Below the pieces are notes generated by a model. That model was given only the letters and a program-made list of their open reading frames with translations. It ran no database searches and was not told the origin of the DNA. From NCBI RefSeq assembly GCF_000003815.2, contig NC_049980.1, positions 27,280,445-27,344,444 on the forward strand: DNA of 64,000 nucleotides. The letters are read 5' to 3'. Shown here piece by piece: positions 49,507 to 61,717 of this stretch (positions are counted from its first letter, which is position 1; each line of letters begins with the position of its first letter). The position numbers and the translations under genes are program-made. Origin of the DNA: Branchiostoma floridae. Its lineage: Eukaryota; Chordata; Leptocardii; Amphioxiformes; Branchiostomatidae.

Positions 49507-51489
49507 TCCCGAACGCCCCATTCTCAAGTCGGAAACGCCTCCCACACCACCAGAAATCTGGTAAGTTTTTCGCATCTGCATTTTGGGGCATTTTTATATG
49601 GTGGTTTTCGGGTTATCATATTCACTTCCGGTTTTGAAACCATCATAAAAATGTCCCTGTAGACTTTTGTCCTCCCACTGTGGTCCCGTGTTAGTGAGAA
49701 GACAGTCTTAATGATGAGCCAGTGACTGGAATTGAATCGACATTTTACACTGCATTGTAAAGGTACATGGTCCAATCGTTAAAAGTTACGAACTAGTTTC
49801 TAATCACATGGTCAGCATTAATAAACTCCGTCGGTGTGGAACCGCTGCAATTTCTAGGTTAGCCTGATTTAACCGCGCTTCTCAGGCCCGTCATACTGCC
49901 GCGCCGGAGGAGTCTACAAGCTCCGGATAGCGGAGTTTGCGTTACACAGACTATTTCTAGGTAAGTTCAGAAAGTTCACAGGCTCACCCTGGAACAATGG
50001 CCATAACTCAACTTATGAATATGAGGCTTGATTATCAGTAACATAAGGGCATATGTGTTCGGACTAAAGGCTCTCCTTGCTCTCGTAAACTTAAGGTCAG
50101 CTACCCACTTCTTTGCATTTGGTACGAAGAGATTCTTCATCAGATATGTTAAAAGTATCTTCGTAGATTTCATGGCACGAGGGGCTCAAGAAACGGTCCA
50201 CACAGCCCCGATCACGCACACTAGCTTTTCGCGCTTCTTACATTCTGATTTTCAAAAAGGCGCTTTTAGTCTTGTGTCCATCATGAATTTGCCCCGCATT
50301 TGGAAGTGTTTCAGCGGTTCGTGAGCAGCCTCTATAAGCTGTAAAGATGACTGGCTTGTTTTACCGAATAAACATGCTGTTACAGTATAATACCTGCGTA
50401 CTAGTAACATTCCACGATATCCAATCTTTCTTTATGTATACGTAAAGCTAACGGTTCTGTTATACTCAGTCAGTTGAGCGACAATAGCAACCCCCGTATA
50501 TGTCCATACAAAAGCGGTTAAGAGCGTCAAAAAAGCTAATGAAATTTCATTTTGTCTGCAAAATAATTAGTATGTTGATTGTAGATTCAATTCGACTGTT
50601 TTATGTTCCAGGTCTTGTTACTTCGCAACACTAGTAGTGCAACACTGCCCAACCTGAGTCACCATGGCGACTGGTTATACATTACATCGCGGTCAGGTAA
50701 AGGGCAGTCATGTCAGTTCAGCAAGATGTTAACGTTATATTTGAATTGCACTTGCACATTTGTCCAATTCAACGACCACTCTAGAATACTAAGAATCCCG
50801 TGTCGACAGAAATAACAGAAATGTATAAGCTTGGTGTAAAATATGTGATTCAAGAGTTTTCGTTAGCAGACATAAGGTTACAGCTTCAGATTCTTTCCAA
50901 ATAAGTCGTGGCTTTGGAGCTGTGTATGTTCACGCTTATCTTTTTATTTATCCAAGATCCTATTGAATAAGTTAAAACGTTGTGGAGGTTCGAGGCTTGT
51001 TTAGCGGTAGGTTCAGTTGGTTCAGTACAGATTCAATATATTCTAGTTGGAACCCCCAGCGTATTATTTTGGAACTGTATCGTATTTTTGATTGCAAACG
51101 TCATGTTGTTATTTTGTTCTGTTGGTTATCAACCTTAGTTTAGGCAGACCCCTCATAATTCAACATAAATAATGTATGATAATGATGTTATCCCAACCAG
51201 TAGAAAGCGAAAGTAAAACTAGCAATGTTTGAAACCGTGGCGTCTTGCCTTTTGTTACACACAGAGTTCTCCGTCTCTTCCAGCAAGTGAAGGGATCTGG
51301 AATATGGTCTATCCAATTTCTTGCTAGATCCTGTTCCTGCTTGTTGTTCCTATTTTCTAAGATCAAGCATCGGTCTTGATGCCAACATGTATTTAGAATC
51401 TGCGCTTGGCAACCTAAAACAAGCGTGATCAAACTCAACCAGTCCAATGAAAAGTTTGCATTTAGAGGACATTCAATCCTATGTTAGTA

Positions 51490-51596
51490 ATGATTATATT
51501 GTTTCTTGATTTATGATTTTGTAAGGGCTCAATTGGAAATCAGTCAAAACTAACTGAAGAGACTACCCTAAAGATGAATAAATAAATAAATAAAGT
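51490..51596 (+). mobile_element. LINE-like 3' end with (AAAT)n tail
   Basis: AAGGGCTCAATTGGAAATCA then AACTGAAGAGACTACCCTAA runs into GAATAAATAAATAAATAAAG. This layout is typical of CR1/L2-type LINE 3' ends with a short microsatellite tail. The family assignment is from memory. No coding part is recognised upstream. Confidence 0.45.
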
Positions 51597-51723
51597 TCAT
51601 CTTTTTACGCCCCAGTTTCTAATTGTTGCCCTTTTCGTACATTGCGTCCCAGCGCTTTGGAGAGTGAGTATATACAGATTGATGATCATACAGATTGATC
51701 AAAGAATAAAGCAATATTGTGAC

Positions 51724-51920
51724 TATGAAATAAAATCGACATCATTACTTGAGTAGGTGAATCATGACCAGCCTTTGCAGGTTTGCAGTTGCATTCAGGT
51801 GTGAACCTACCTTTGCAACTGTGCAGCTTACTGTATTCTCATGCCTGAACGCAACTGCAAACCTGTAAAGGCTGGTGATGATTCACTTTCTCAGGTAATG
51901 GTGTCGATGTTATTTCATAG
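51724..51920. repeat. Fold-back with about 80-bp arms
   Basis: The left arm (about 51724-51804) has TATGAAATAAAATCGACATC, GTGAATCATGACCAGCCTTT and GCAGGTTTGCAGTTGCATTC. The right arm (about 51839-51920) returns GAACGCAACTGCAAACCTG, AAAGGCTGGTGATGATTCAC and GTCGATGTTATTTCATA. Only a few mismatches separate the arms, so it is fairly young. Confidence 0.8.
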
Positions 51921-53897
51921 CCACAAGTGCATGAAACTAGGCTCCAAGGCGGCAAGGGTGTGCACGGTGAGGAAACTCTGGAATCTCGCTGTAATTTACA
52001 TTTCGGGTTGTGTTGACACATACAACAGTCTCCATGTACAAGATCTCCTGCTGTAAAACATTGATAGGTCCTTATTGGTGCAAGCCTGATTTGATTTCAG
52101 TGAGATTTCAGAGTGTCCACACCACTGCGTTTTAGTGTAGGCCGTACTGACATGACTATGTTTGGATGAAACCGGCGTGCGCATCAATTTTTGTCCATTA
52201 AGAAAAGTTTGCGACCGTGCAGACTGCGACCGATTACTAGCATATGTATGATGTCTGCTCGCGCATTCGTCTGTTTCCAAAACCGTTGAAGTACTTTTGA
52301 ATTAAGAACGCTTTTTGGTGGCGTGAGTGTGATGACGCCTATATGTGAGAAGCTAAAAGATCTCGCTACATAAGGAACGGGAAATTCAACAATCTGTGAA
52401 TTGTTATAACATCACTGTATACTGTTGGGTTGACACCTTTCCAAACTGATAACTGTATTGTGTATTTCATCCTACTACGTCACTGTGACGTCCAGGGAAA
52501 ATCAATTTCCAGATAACTATAAAAAAACACAACGATGTTGATGATTTAAGTTCATTTCTAGGGTTCAAGTTAATGACATATCATTACAGTTCATCATTTG
52601 CTGTGTAAATAACATGACTACCTTGCTTAATCGCGTGCAAAGCTACAAAAGATTTTTTTGGCAACCACATGTACAGACGTAAAGGGCCTATCTCACTGAG
52701 GTACACTTGAGGTACTGTTGAGGTACGTTGGAGTGTGTTGTTTGCGCTGTTTAAACCGATTTTCTCTTGCACTCACACTGACGTGGGGTGCTGTTGCGTT
52801 ACAAGTCCAGATGAATAGGTTATTGAAAATCACCGCGTTGTCAATTCATCAAAAATCAATGTAAAATGATTTAAGTGCATCAAAAAGAGATTTTCAGATT
52901 TAAAAGAATATTCACTTATGAAATTTGGAACAACGTGGGTAACATATCACGAAATATGTGTCCAACCTTAACTAGAACACACTAGAAAATTACCTGAATC
53001 CCCTATTACACCAAGGGGAAGTACTGTTGAGATACTGTTGATGTACGTTGGAGTTTGTTCAATGTACATTGTTCACCGATGTAAAATGATTAGAAATGCA
53101 TCAGAAATAGATTTGTAGTAAAAGGATGTTCATTTTTGATACTTACTTATAGATACTTGGTGCAACATAGGCAACATATCATAAACCATACGCATAAACT
53201 TGAAGCTGAAATTCGCGTTTTGTTGCCGGCAAGGTGGTGGCATAAAGCCGGCTTTACAATTCATGCGGACGCCGGCCGAATTTGTAGCTCGGTCAGAGCT
53301 CGCCGAATGTCAACATCGCCCGAGTATCGGCTGTATTTTTCGCTGAAAATCTGCCCCCTTTACAAATGGACGGAGCCCGTCCGTCCGATTGTGCACGCGA
53401 ATACTAAAACGTCCTGAGCTGCAAGGGTCATTATGGCCAAAAGCAATGTGACCGTAGATATCATAAGATTTTGTCTGTTTAACTCACAAAGCAATGGCAT
53501 TCCCTGTCATTTGCACCAGTGCCCGGGGGGGGGGGGGGCGTAGCCCCGGCCGCGGGTAACGTTCAGTGTTTTCACGATCACGGGTATCTATTTGTTGCCG
53601 AGTCTCGGGTTAATTTCGAGTGTAAAAAAAATCCAGGGACCTGGCCGTGCCCCGAAATAGCCCGGTAGCCGCAAGGTGTCCCACTGGGCTACGCCCGAAA
53701 AAGTGTTGACAAACAGCCGGTGAACTTTTCTAGAAGTGACCGTAGTCGTGACTTTGTCAATTTCTGTCCACACAGCCGTGTGAAGATTGTCAAGACGTCC
53801 CTTAGAAGGGGTGATCTGCAGCAGCCACAGCCAAACATCTGGGTTTAAAGGCCCGACTAAAGACCAGCACACCATCAAAGCACTACTAACGCCAACC

Positions 53898-55052
53898 ATG
53901 GGGGCGCGGGCATCCTTACTCTGCAACGGTGATGCGACACATACAATAACAGACGACAAAGCAGCGCCCTCCAGACCGGATAATTCTACCACACTGAGTA
54001 ATGGTGAAACAACAGGTGTGTAATGTTACACATGGAGAGCAGTACATGCCGATAATTCTTTTTCTTCTTTGACAAATCATCTCCTGCAGCCTGGATCACT
54101 TGGATAACGTTTTGCAGTTTTGTATGCAGAGTAACTTTGTATTCATAGGAAGTTGTAAATGGGTCTATATTGCTCGTTTGCGTACTACGTTAGAAATTGG
54201 TAGACATTGATAGACATTGATTCTAATGATCTAGGAATCTAATAATTTACTTTTACTAGTCTGAGAGTACTGGTGGGTACGATGGATCTTGTTGCAGATC
54301 TGGACTCATGTGACGAAAGAATGCTTTGATATGTTTTGTTTGTTCGTTACAGAGAAATCTAAACAAGACGAAAGTACAGATACCCTCTACCACAGCCCAA
54401 CCTCAAACAGTAAGGCCATGTTTACTTTACTATGTTGATGACATCCGCTTCCAAAAAAAGTTTTCAACCAAACTGTAATTCGTACAAAGTAAAATGAGCA
54501 AATGTATGTCTTGAATGGTAAAACTATTTTGGAAAACGGATTCTCAAGCGAAGGTATTGAGCAAGCGGTCACTGAGAAGGATGGTAATCAGGCTAGTGAT
54601 CTTACAGCGCCACAAAATATTGTAGTATAATTTGCCAAAACTTAAACATAAACCGAGTACAAAGTGGACCCAGGTTGATCAAATCACCTCGCTACTTATT
54701 ATCATCTTCACTGCATCGGGTTTATTCCGATGAACGATGGTGAACGATGGGGATTAAATCCAATTAACATAGGTAGATCTAGACAAACGTAATGTAATAT
54801 GAAATGATATTGTAAGATATTTTATGATACAGAGCGAGACTCTTCCAAATGTTGTCACTCTGAGATCACTCGCCTAAACACTACAATACAGATCAATATC
54901 AGTTTCGAAGCTATCGATATCAAAAACTTCTCTGAGACTTCTTTTACTTGTAATTACAGCTGCTATGTTCAGCTGCGACAACGACGACTTTCGCCTGTAT
55001 ATGGAGGCTGCGTCCACCGTCAGCCGACAATCAGGTCTGAAGTTTTGTTTTG

Positions 55053-55085
<33 letters not shown>

Positions 55086-58000
55086 CAATTGCACCTGAAG
55101 CTTTTGATGTAACGCTTGATGGAATCTAAAACTGTTCTGAGTGAAAACTTATAATCATCATGCTTACATTTTGCTTGACTGTTGACGTGCAGTTCTCATT
55201 ATCAATGACGAATATGGGACATCCCGAGGAGGTGTATCTACTGTGAACAGGGAGGTGGCACAGATCATGGCAGCGGTGGGGAGCGAGGTTCATGTCACAG
55301 CTCTGGAGGCCACTGAAGCGGACAGGAAGGATGCTGAGGCTGATGGAGTGAAGCTCATCCTCCCAACTTGTAGTGAGGAAGACACAAGGAAACCCTGTCT
55401 GGATTGGCTGACGTTTGACCACCGAACCCGCTATCCTACACTCCCCGAGAAGGTAGGGTGGATACTGGGACACGCTGACATTACAAGCAGAGCAGCAGCG
55501 GCCATCAAGGAACAACGTTTCCCCCAAGCGAACTTCGGTCTCGTCATCCATGTACTACCGGAAGACACCGAGCACTACAAAGAAGAGGAGAAGGCCATGG
55601 GCATTGGGAAGAAGGAAGATTCCATCCTACAAGATGCAGCAAAGGCAGATGTTGTGTTTTCTGTGGGGCATCGCATCTATGACCACTTAACGAATTCTTT
55701 TCGTGCAATCCCCGAAGACAAGAGGCCCACCCACCTCCTCTACTTGCCAGAGCCGTCCAAGTTATTCCAACAAACTACAGTGACCCACGTGGAAAGCAGG
55801 GAGAAAGTTGTTCTGTCAATCGGCAGGGTGCGCAAGGTAGAGAAGCTGAAAGGGCATGACCTTGCAGCTGGGTCCCTGGGAGAGGTAGCCGAAGATTTAG
55901 AAGAGAAGGTAATTTGGCGGGTCCGCGGCATCAATCCAAACGACCACGAGCCAAGCAGGAAAATCCTCCAAGCCAGCATCAAGTCAGGAAAGCTAATCCC
56001 AACACTTCTTCCCTACGGCACTCAGGAGGAGATCTGCCGAGACATACAGCAGGCCCACCTGGTCCTCATGCCCTCCCGTACAGAGCCCTTCGGCCTGGTT
56101 GGTCTGGAGGCCATTGCAGCTGGCGTGCCGGTCCTCATATCTGAACGATCAGGACTGGCGACTTTGCTGAAGAAGATCATCCCAGAATCCCACCACTCTA
56201 TTGTGAAAGTTGAGGGAGACGATTCCATCGATGTCAAGCGCTGGGCAGACAAGATCAAGAGGGCCTTGAAGATGTCTGGAGCCGAGTTCGCCAGGGCTGC
56301 AGAACTGAAGAGACAGCTGCTGGAGTCCAAATATTGGAAGCAGTCGCATCATCGCCTTCTGCAGGTGTGCAGCAAAGGTAAGTAAAAAACAAATCAGCTA
56401 TTCATAGCTTGCGCCTCGAGAGCTAAGATGTGTGCTTGATCCTGTTGTATTTTGCACTCACTATAAAGCGCATATGACGTGTTTGCTTAGTTAGTTTGCC
56501 AGGCATTGTATCCCACCTGGCCAGCCTGGCAGCACCCTGAAGTGAAGTGATGTTTTAGGCATTTTTGATCTAGTTCAGCTGATTGGATGATTACAGTCCA
56601 ACTTTTGCCTTGCTCACATTCACGTCTTCCATGTCTTCGTCCTAGTTTGAAGTTTTACTCCTTTTCGTCTCAGTTCTAGAGACATAAATTCTCTGTAACT
56701 TCGTTTTTCAACGATTTTTATTCGGTTAGCAAAAAAAAGTGACCGTGGCAATGATGACGCAAAGAATCAGCCACTGACGTTGGCAGACTACTTCTACACG
56801 ATCAGTGAGAAAGTCGGCTCAAACTGGACGGACCTGGCCGAAGAGTTGGACCTCGATGATGACGAGATTCAAGCCGTGAAAGACGCAGAACCGGGCGATG
56901 AGAGGAAGCAGGCGTACAAGGCCATGGCGAAATGGCAAGAATTGGCAGACAGGAAGGCTACAAAGGAGGCATTGCGAAAGGCGTTGCTGCAGTGTGGCTT
57001 GAAAAACATTGCAGGTAAGTATGTATGTATGCATCTTTCTAGTACTTTATATTTTACTCTAGTTTAGTAGCGTTGAGGCGAAGGTTGAAAAAAAACACAA
57101 CACTATAAAAATGCAGAAAATGTTGCACAAACACATGTAAAACACCAAGAATGAGCTTGATCCTTACATCTGCTTGGAGACCAGACACTGTTCGGACTTA
57201 TGTTTGACTGTTCACCAACAGATGACATCATCGGGATGGAGAGACTCCCCATTTCGGGTCGTGGGTCTAGTTTCGGCTCTTCCATCTGCGAAAACGGCGG
57301 CTTCTCCACAACATCGGAGGGTGTCTTCCAGGACAAGCGAGCAAAGAAGTACTACATCGAGCCTACAGACATGGAAAATGTCCACTTCGATTTGAACAAA
57401 GGTTTCCCTGGTATGGCAATTGAGAAGAAGGGCAACTGCGACAATCTGGAAAACCTTCTACAGTGGATTAGGAAGCAAGAGCCAAAGTAATTGATTAGTA
57501 AATCAGTTGACCATGTCATAATTCAGGTTTCTTTGAATTTTGGGTGTATCGGTGTATCCTAATCTCTTTTGCAGAAATGTTACAGGTTTCCTTTGCCTTT
57601 AAATGTCAGGATTTTGGACGGTTTAGACTTTGTCAGCCTGAGAGGCCCCCTTGCCAAATTCCTGGGTACACCTTTCGACACCACCACGGGCTGGACGATT
57701 GCCGTGTCAAAGTTCAAGGGCATCTGGTACATCAGTGAGGAGGGGCAGGAGGAGAAAGAGGACCCCCAAACCGCATACTGGGACCTCAAGTTCAAACAGT
57801 ACCTGACAGCAGGTGTGTGCAGCAGTTTACTTTCTCCAGAATTGGTGTCATTCTATGCTGCTTCAGTATTACTTTTCTTCTGTCAGACACACACTTGAAG
57901 GTGCATTGGCCACACTGAATCCTGGGGTTAATATTACTGAGTGTTTGGTGTTGACTGGACTCTAAAAAGTACAGAACTTTATGCTTGTATACATGTACCT

Positions 58001-61000
58001 AGAACATGAACCTACATAGCAGTATGAACTTAACTGTTTCTGCTCAATAACTTTCCTTACAGACAAAGAAGGAGGAAACCCAGACACTGATGCAAAGGTT
58101 GATCCCAATGAAGGATTCTTCACCGTCTGGCAGAACAGACTGATGGGACAGGAGCTCCTCTACTCTGCCAAAGTTGACAGCTGGCTACACGAATTCAGCC
58201 TGATGTCAGGGTCCTATGGACAGATAAAAACCATCAGGGAGCTGCAATCCCAAAACCGAAGAGAACGAGAAAATTTGTACAAGTGAGGATACCTGGTTAT
58301 AAGCTTGAATTTGTCCAATTGAAGGAATGAGTTATCGAAACCAGTAGCAGGCAACCGCAATGGAAGTATTGTTTTTGGTGTGTATGTTTATTAGTACAGT
58401 ATGTCTGTCTACATATGACTTTCAACATGCAAGGCGCCTCTCACCACAGTGACAGGAAATATAGGTCAAATGTCCCAGAATGAATGTTAAGTCAAGCTTG
58501 TGGTGACAACTCATTCCTGGTCATGGGGTCAACAGAAGAGTTTACTAGTTTTTGGTGTGAATCATACTGGCACAAGTCAAAATTCTCATATAGATGGACT
58601 GTGATTACATTTTCTATGTGGGTATGTCTTGTTTCAACTGTGCTGCTCACAAAATTTTTTGTCTAATATTTGTTCGCTGTTTGATAGTGTAATATCTAGA
58701 AAATGCTGATGAGCATACCCCAGAAATTGCAATATGTCTGCAAATAGAGCAGAGCTTGGTTGGAAGATTGTAACCTATTTTATCATATGCCCCATGTTCT
58801 TTCTGCCAGTCTCACTAAGTGGTATAAATAGTTGTAGAAATACAGTAGCTACCTGTGTTCATTTCCTTGTCCTGCACTTGCATTTGGCAATGAGTCCTCT
58901 GAGCTCTGGGATGTCTCAGTAATCTTATTCTCTTTTCTGCTGGCAGCCTGCTCCAGCGAACCTGGGCAGAGTCATTCTGGGTAGATGGAGGAGAAGTGAT
59001 CGTGGGTTTCTTTGATGACAAAGGCATGGTTCATCGGATGGAAACCCATCGTGCCGATCGTGAAAGGCTGCTCAAATATGTGGTAAGACTAACCAACATT
59101 CTTGACAGTGTAGTATCAAGTTTGTAATTGTCATTTATTTGAGGTAGAGTCAATTCCGAGTCACCGAGAGGATTTTAAAATAATATTTGTCATAAGTTTG
59201 AACTATTCTAAGCAAAAGAATATTTCAGTCACGAAAGTTCTAAATTGTTCAAACAATTAAAAATGAAAGTTTGAACATGTTTGAACCTACCTATATATGT
59301 TGGAAACATTGGGAAAATAATGGTACAAATATCTCTTTATTTAGAACAATTTAGAAACATCTATGTGTTTTTGTTATTGTTGGAACATGTGATCATATGT
59401 TCCAACAATTTGTGTCATATTTTCCCTCCATAAAAACTTTTATTACCCCCATAAACCAAGGTGCTAAGCTGTGCCTTTTGTTTGGGTCTTGTATTTTTAG
59501 ATTCTCTCTAATAAACACTGGTGAATCCTTTGTCAGAAGGTGTCAGACAGACACAATTTCCTGTACTTGGCAGGGATGTGTGAATTGCCCTCTTCCCAGC
59601 CCACTGACCCAATTTCATCATTTTGTTTCCATGTTCGAACATGTGATCACATGTGATCACAAATGATGAATCTATGTTGGAACAGTTTAAAAACTATCAG
59701 AAATAATGACTTTGATGTTAGAAATGTTTCTAATATGTTAGAATACTGTAGAAAATATTTAGAACATCACAGTCATGTTATAAACAGTTCTAAACAGTTA
59801 CTTATCACAATTATTATGTTATAAAGATTTCCAAAATGTTGGAACAAAAGGCAAAAAACACCCTCTTGGTAATGTGGAATTGACTCTATTCGTAAATATT
59901 GTTGACATTTGTGTAATTGGAATAACTCCAAGTCTGTCCAGTCTGTAAAACAAATTCTCGCTGTCCTGTGCTCTGTTCTGGATCACTATGTTCTGGCCAG
60001 TGAAGGGCCAGAAACTCTGTTTTAGTAATACTGCAATACTCTCCTGTTTGGATAACAAATCTTGCATAAATGCCAAAGTCCTTGTGTACTGGCCTATCAG
60101 CTGATTTCTTCATCATGAATGTTAATACAAGCTAGAGTATGTAATACATATCACTAATGATGTAAAAATGATAATTTGATTAACATTAATTCAGCATAAG
60201 GTGTGGTTCATAAAATGCATTAACATGGGTTTCATTTACACATGTATTTCAATGTACGTCGATGTAGGTTAGACATCCAGGTAATAAGATACACCAAAAA
60301 ATAGTTACTCAAGCAACTGGATATGGTTTTGAAACGGTCAGACGTTTCAAATAGTATCCACTATCCTTCGTCAGTGACACTGAAGAGATCTGGAAGAAAC
60401 AGGTCTTTTATACTCTAACTATGAATGAAGACAATTTCAGTTGTCCAATAAGAAACATTGTAAGACAATTCAGACTGAAGACAATTTGGATTCAAAAGAA
60501 AACAAAGGTAAGCCAAAGTCAAGCTAAAGACAATGTATATCATATGTCATATCTACTACTAAATGAATACAATGGACACTTTGTATTCCCTTTGAGAAAT
60601 AACTCACATGTAATGATCAAGTCATTGTTCTAACACTTAATGTCTGTACTGTCTATTTTGTAATTTGCTGCAGGCAAAAAACAGTCGTTATGCATGGAAG
60701 ATGATGGGCTGCACAGGCTTCTGTGACTCGTTCTTTGACTTTGTGAAGAAAATTGCCACTGAGGACAATCCAAGGTGACAGTTCACTTCCTTCCTAACAT
60801 AAACATATTTTTCCCAAAATAATGAAAGTCAACTATCATAATTCTGCCAAGGCACCCTAAGGCCACCGCATTTGAAATAAGGTGTCATCGAGGCCTTCTT
60901 AAGAATGTTTTAACACCTGGATATCTGAAGTGTGCATATTTGGGGATTACTGATGCTGCACTAGTTGATCAGCCTTTAGATTTACAATTCAATGTGACTT

Positions 61001-61717
61001 AAAAGGTCTCCACCAAGATTATTGGAGTTGACATTGAAATTAAATGATATATGTATGATGCTTGAACTGTAATCACTTTTGCATTTAATCAAATGCATGC
61101 CAAGAATAGCTTGCAATGCTCATGTATCAACAAATAAACTACCGCTATCTAAGATTCTGCATGACATGTCAGTTCATCTGTGTTGTTACATGACATTATA
61201 GAGAAGGATGTGACTTTATTCCAACACAAAAGATGCGACTCACCAAATTTATCACCAATCCACTTCTCTTTTTCAGGATAACTGACAACTGCATTGTTAA
61301 GAGTGTATATCACACACATTTGTACAATCATGTAATAAGTTGTCAGACATATACATAGGTTTCCTCAAATGTCCTCTTGGATGGGATGTAAAGCTGGAGG
61401 TCCCGTGTTTGAGGAGGGCCACACCTAGAGCATGTTGAAGAATCCTCCAGACCTATTGTGAAGAGTATTTCCTTCCCTGTGGATCAAACTGACATATTAG
61501 ATTTTGCACATCATTCTACATGTAGGTGCAGCAGTCCTTAAACTGAAGTTTGTCCCACACCATATGTTGCACAGTTACTTACTAGTTCTCTCCCTGATAT
61601 TGCAGAGTTGTCTACTTGTTCAAGAGGGCCCCAAAGGACTCTGCTGTGAGGTGTGAGATACACAGGGACTCTGCAGAGCACATCTTCCTGCCTGACTGGT
61701 ACACCGGCAAAGCCTGA
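53898..61717 (+). CDS. Glycosyltransferase - Death domain - DXO-like fusion protein
   Basis: Eleven exons join in frame: 53898-54015, 54353-54409, 54960-55034, 55193-56377, 56730-57014, 57222-57486, 57610-57812, 58063-58282, 58947-59082, 60674-60774 and 61606-61717, about 918 residues. The start has a strong context (ACCATGG). Residues 1-83 are low complexity. Residues 84-478 are a GT-B (GT4-type) glycosyltransferase: DEYGTSRGGVSTVN, R295 and K303 in GR-x7-KG, and E381-x7-E389 in EPFGLVGLE. Residues about 496-573 are a Death domain (VGSNWTDLAEELDLDDDEI). Residues about 575-918 match the decapping nuclease DXO/Rai1 (DFVSLRGPLAKFLGTPFD, GWTIAVSKFKGIWYISE, FLPDWY), but three metal-ligand acids appear replaced (K724, K766, Q783). 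There is no signal peptide or membrane helix, so it is probably cytosolic. The weakest join is exon 6/7 (donor AA/gtaatt). A signalling or defence role is inference. Confidence 0.85.
55053..55081. repeat. (AT)n microsatellite
   Basis: About 14 AT dinucleotides in the intron just before the glycosyltransferase exon. Other simple tracts: (GAT)n at about 43093-43121 and a CT-rich run at about 27040-27105. Confidence 0.9.
59160..59770. repeat. Degenerate inverted repeat filling intron 9 of the fusion gene
   Basis: The left part (TGTTCAAACAATT, TTTGAACATGTTTGAAC, GTTGGAACATGTGATCATAT) and the right part (GAACATGTGATCACATG, ATGTTGGAACAG, GTTATAAACAGTTCTAAAC) carry inverted versions of the same words. 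The middle (TTCCTGTACTTGGCAGGGAT, CTCTTCCCAGCCCACTGACC) is shared with about 32690-32830. Confidence 0.55.
60258..60385. repeat. One-armed copy of the 7868-8042 fold-back family
   Basis: AGTTACTCAAGCAACTGGAT then GGTCAGACGTTTCAAATAGT and ATCCACTATCCTTCGTCAGT match the left arm and loop of the element at 7868-8042. The flanking GACATCCAGGTAATAAGATA matches the right flank of that element inverted. Confidence 0.65.

Larger units (their letters stand above)
47985..53897. other. Intergenic interval with repeats and an assembly gap
   Basis: Contents by eye: a fold-back at 48501-48660, an AC/TACA-rich stretch at about 48805-48860, the N gap at 49407-49506, a LINE-type 3' tail ending in (AAAT)n at about 51490-51596, a fold-back at 51724-51920 and a direct duplication at about 52690-53100. 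A 14-G run (53525-53538) follows. A short frame starting at ATG 49034 could be a first exon but is not supported. I see no other gene. Confidence 0.5.

Noticed and set aside
50664-50696. ATGGCGACTGG start with a good context followed by a gtaaag donor
   Set aside because: Only 11 codons; no in-phase downstream exon could be tied to it before the fusion gene.
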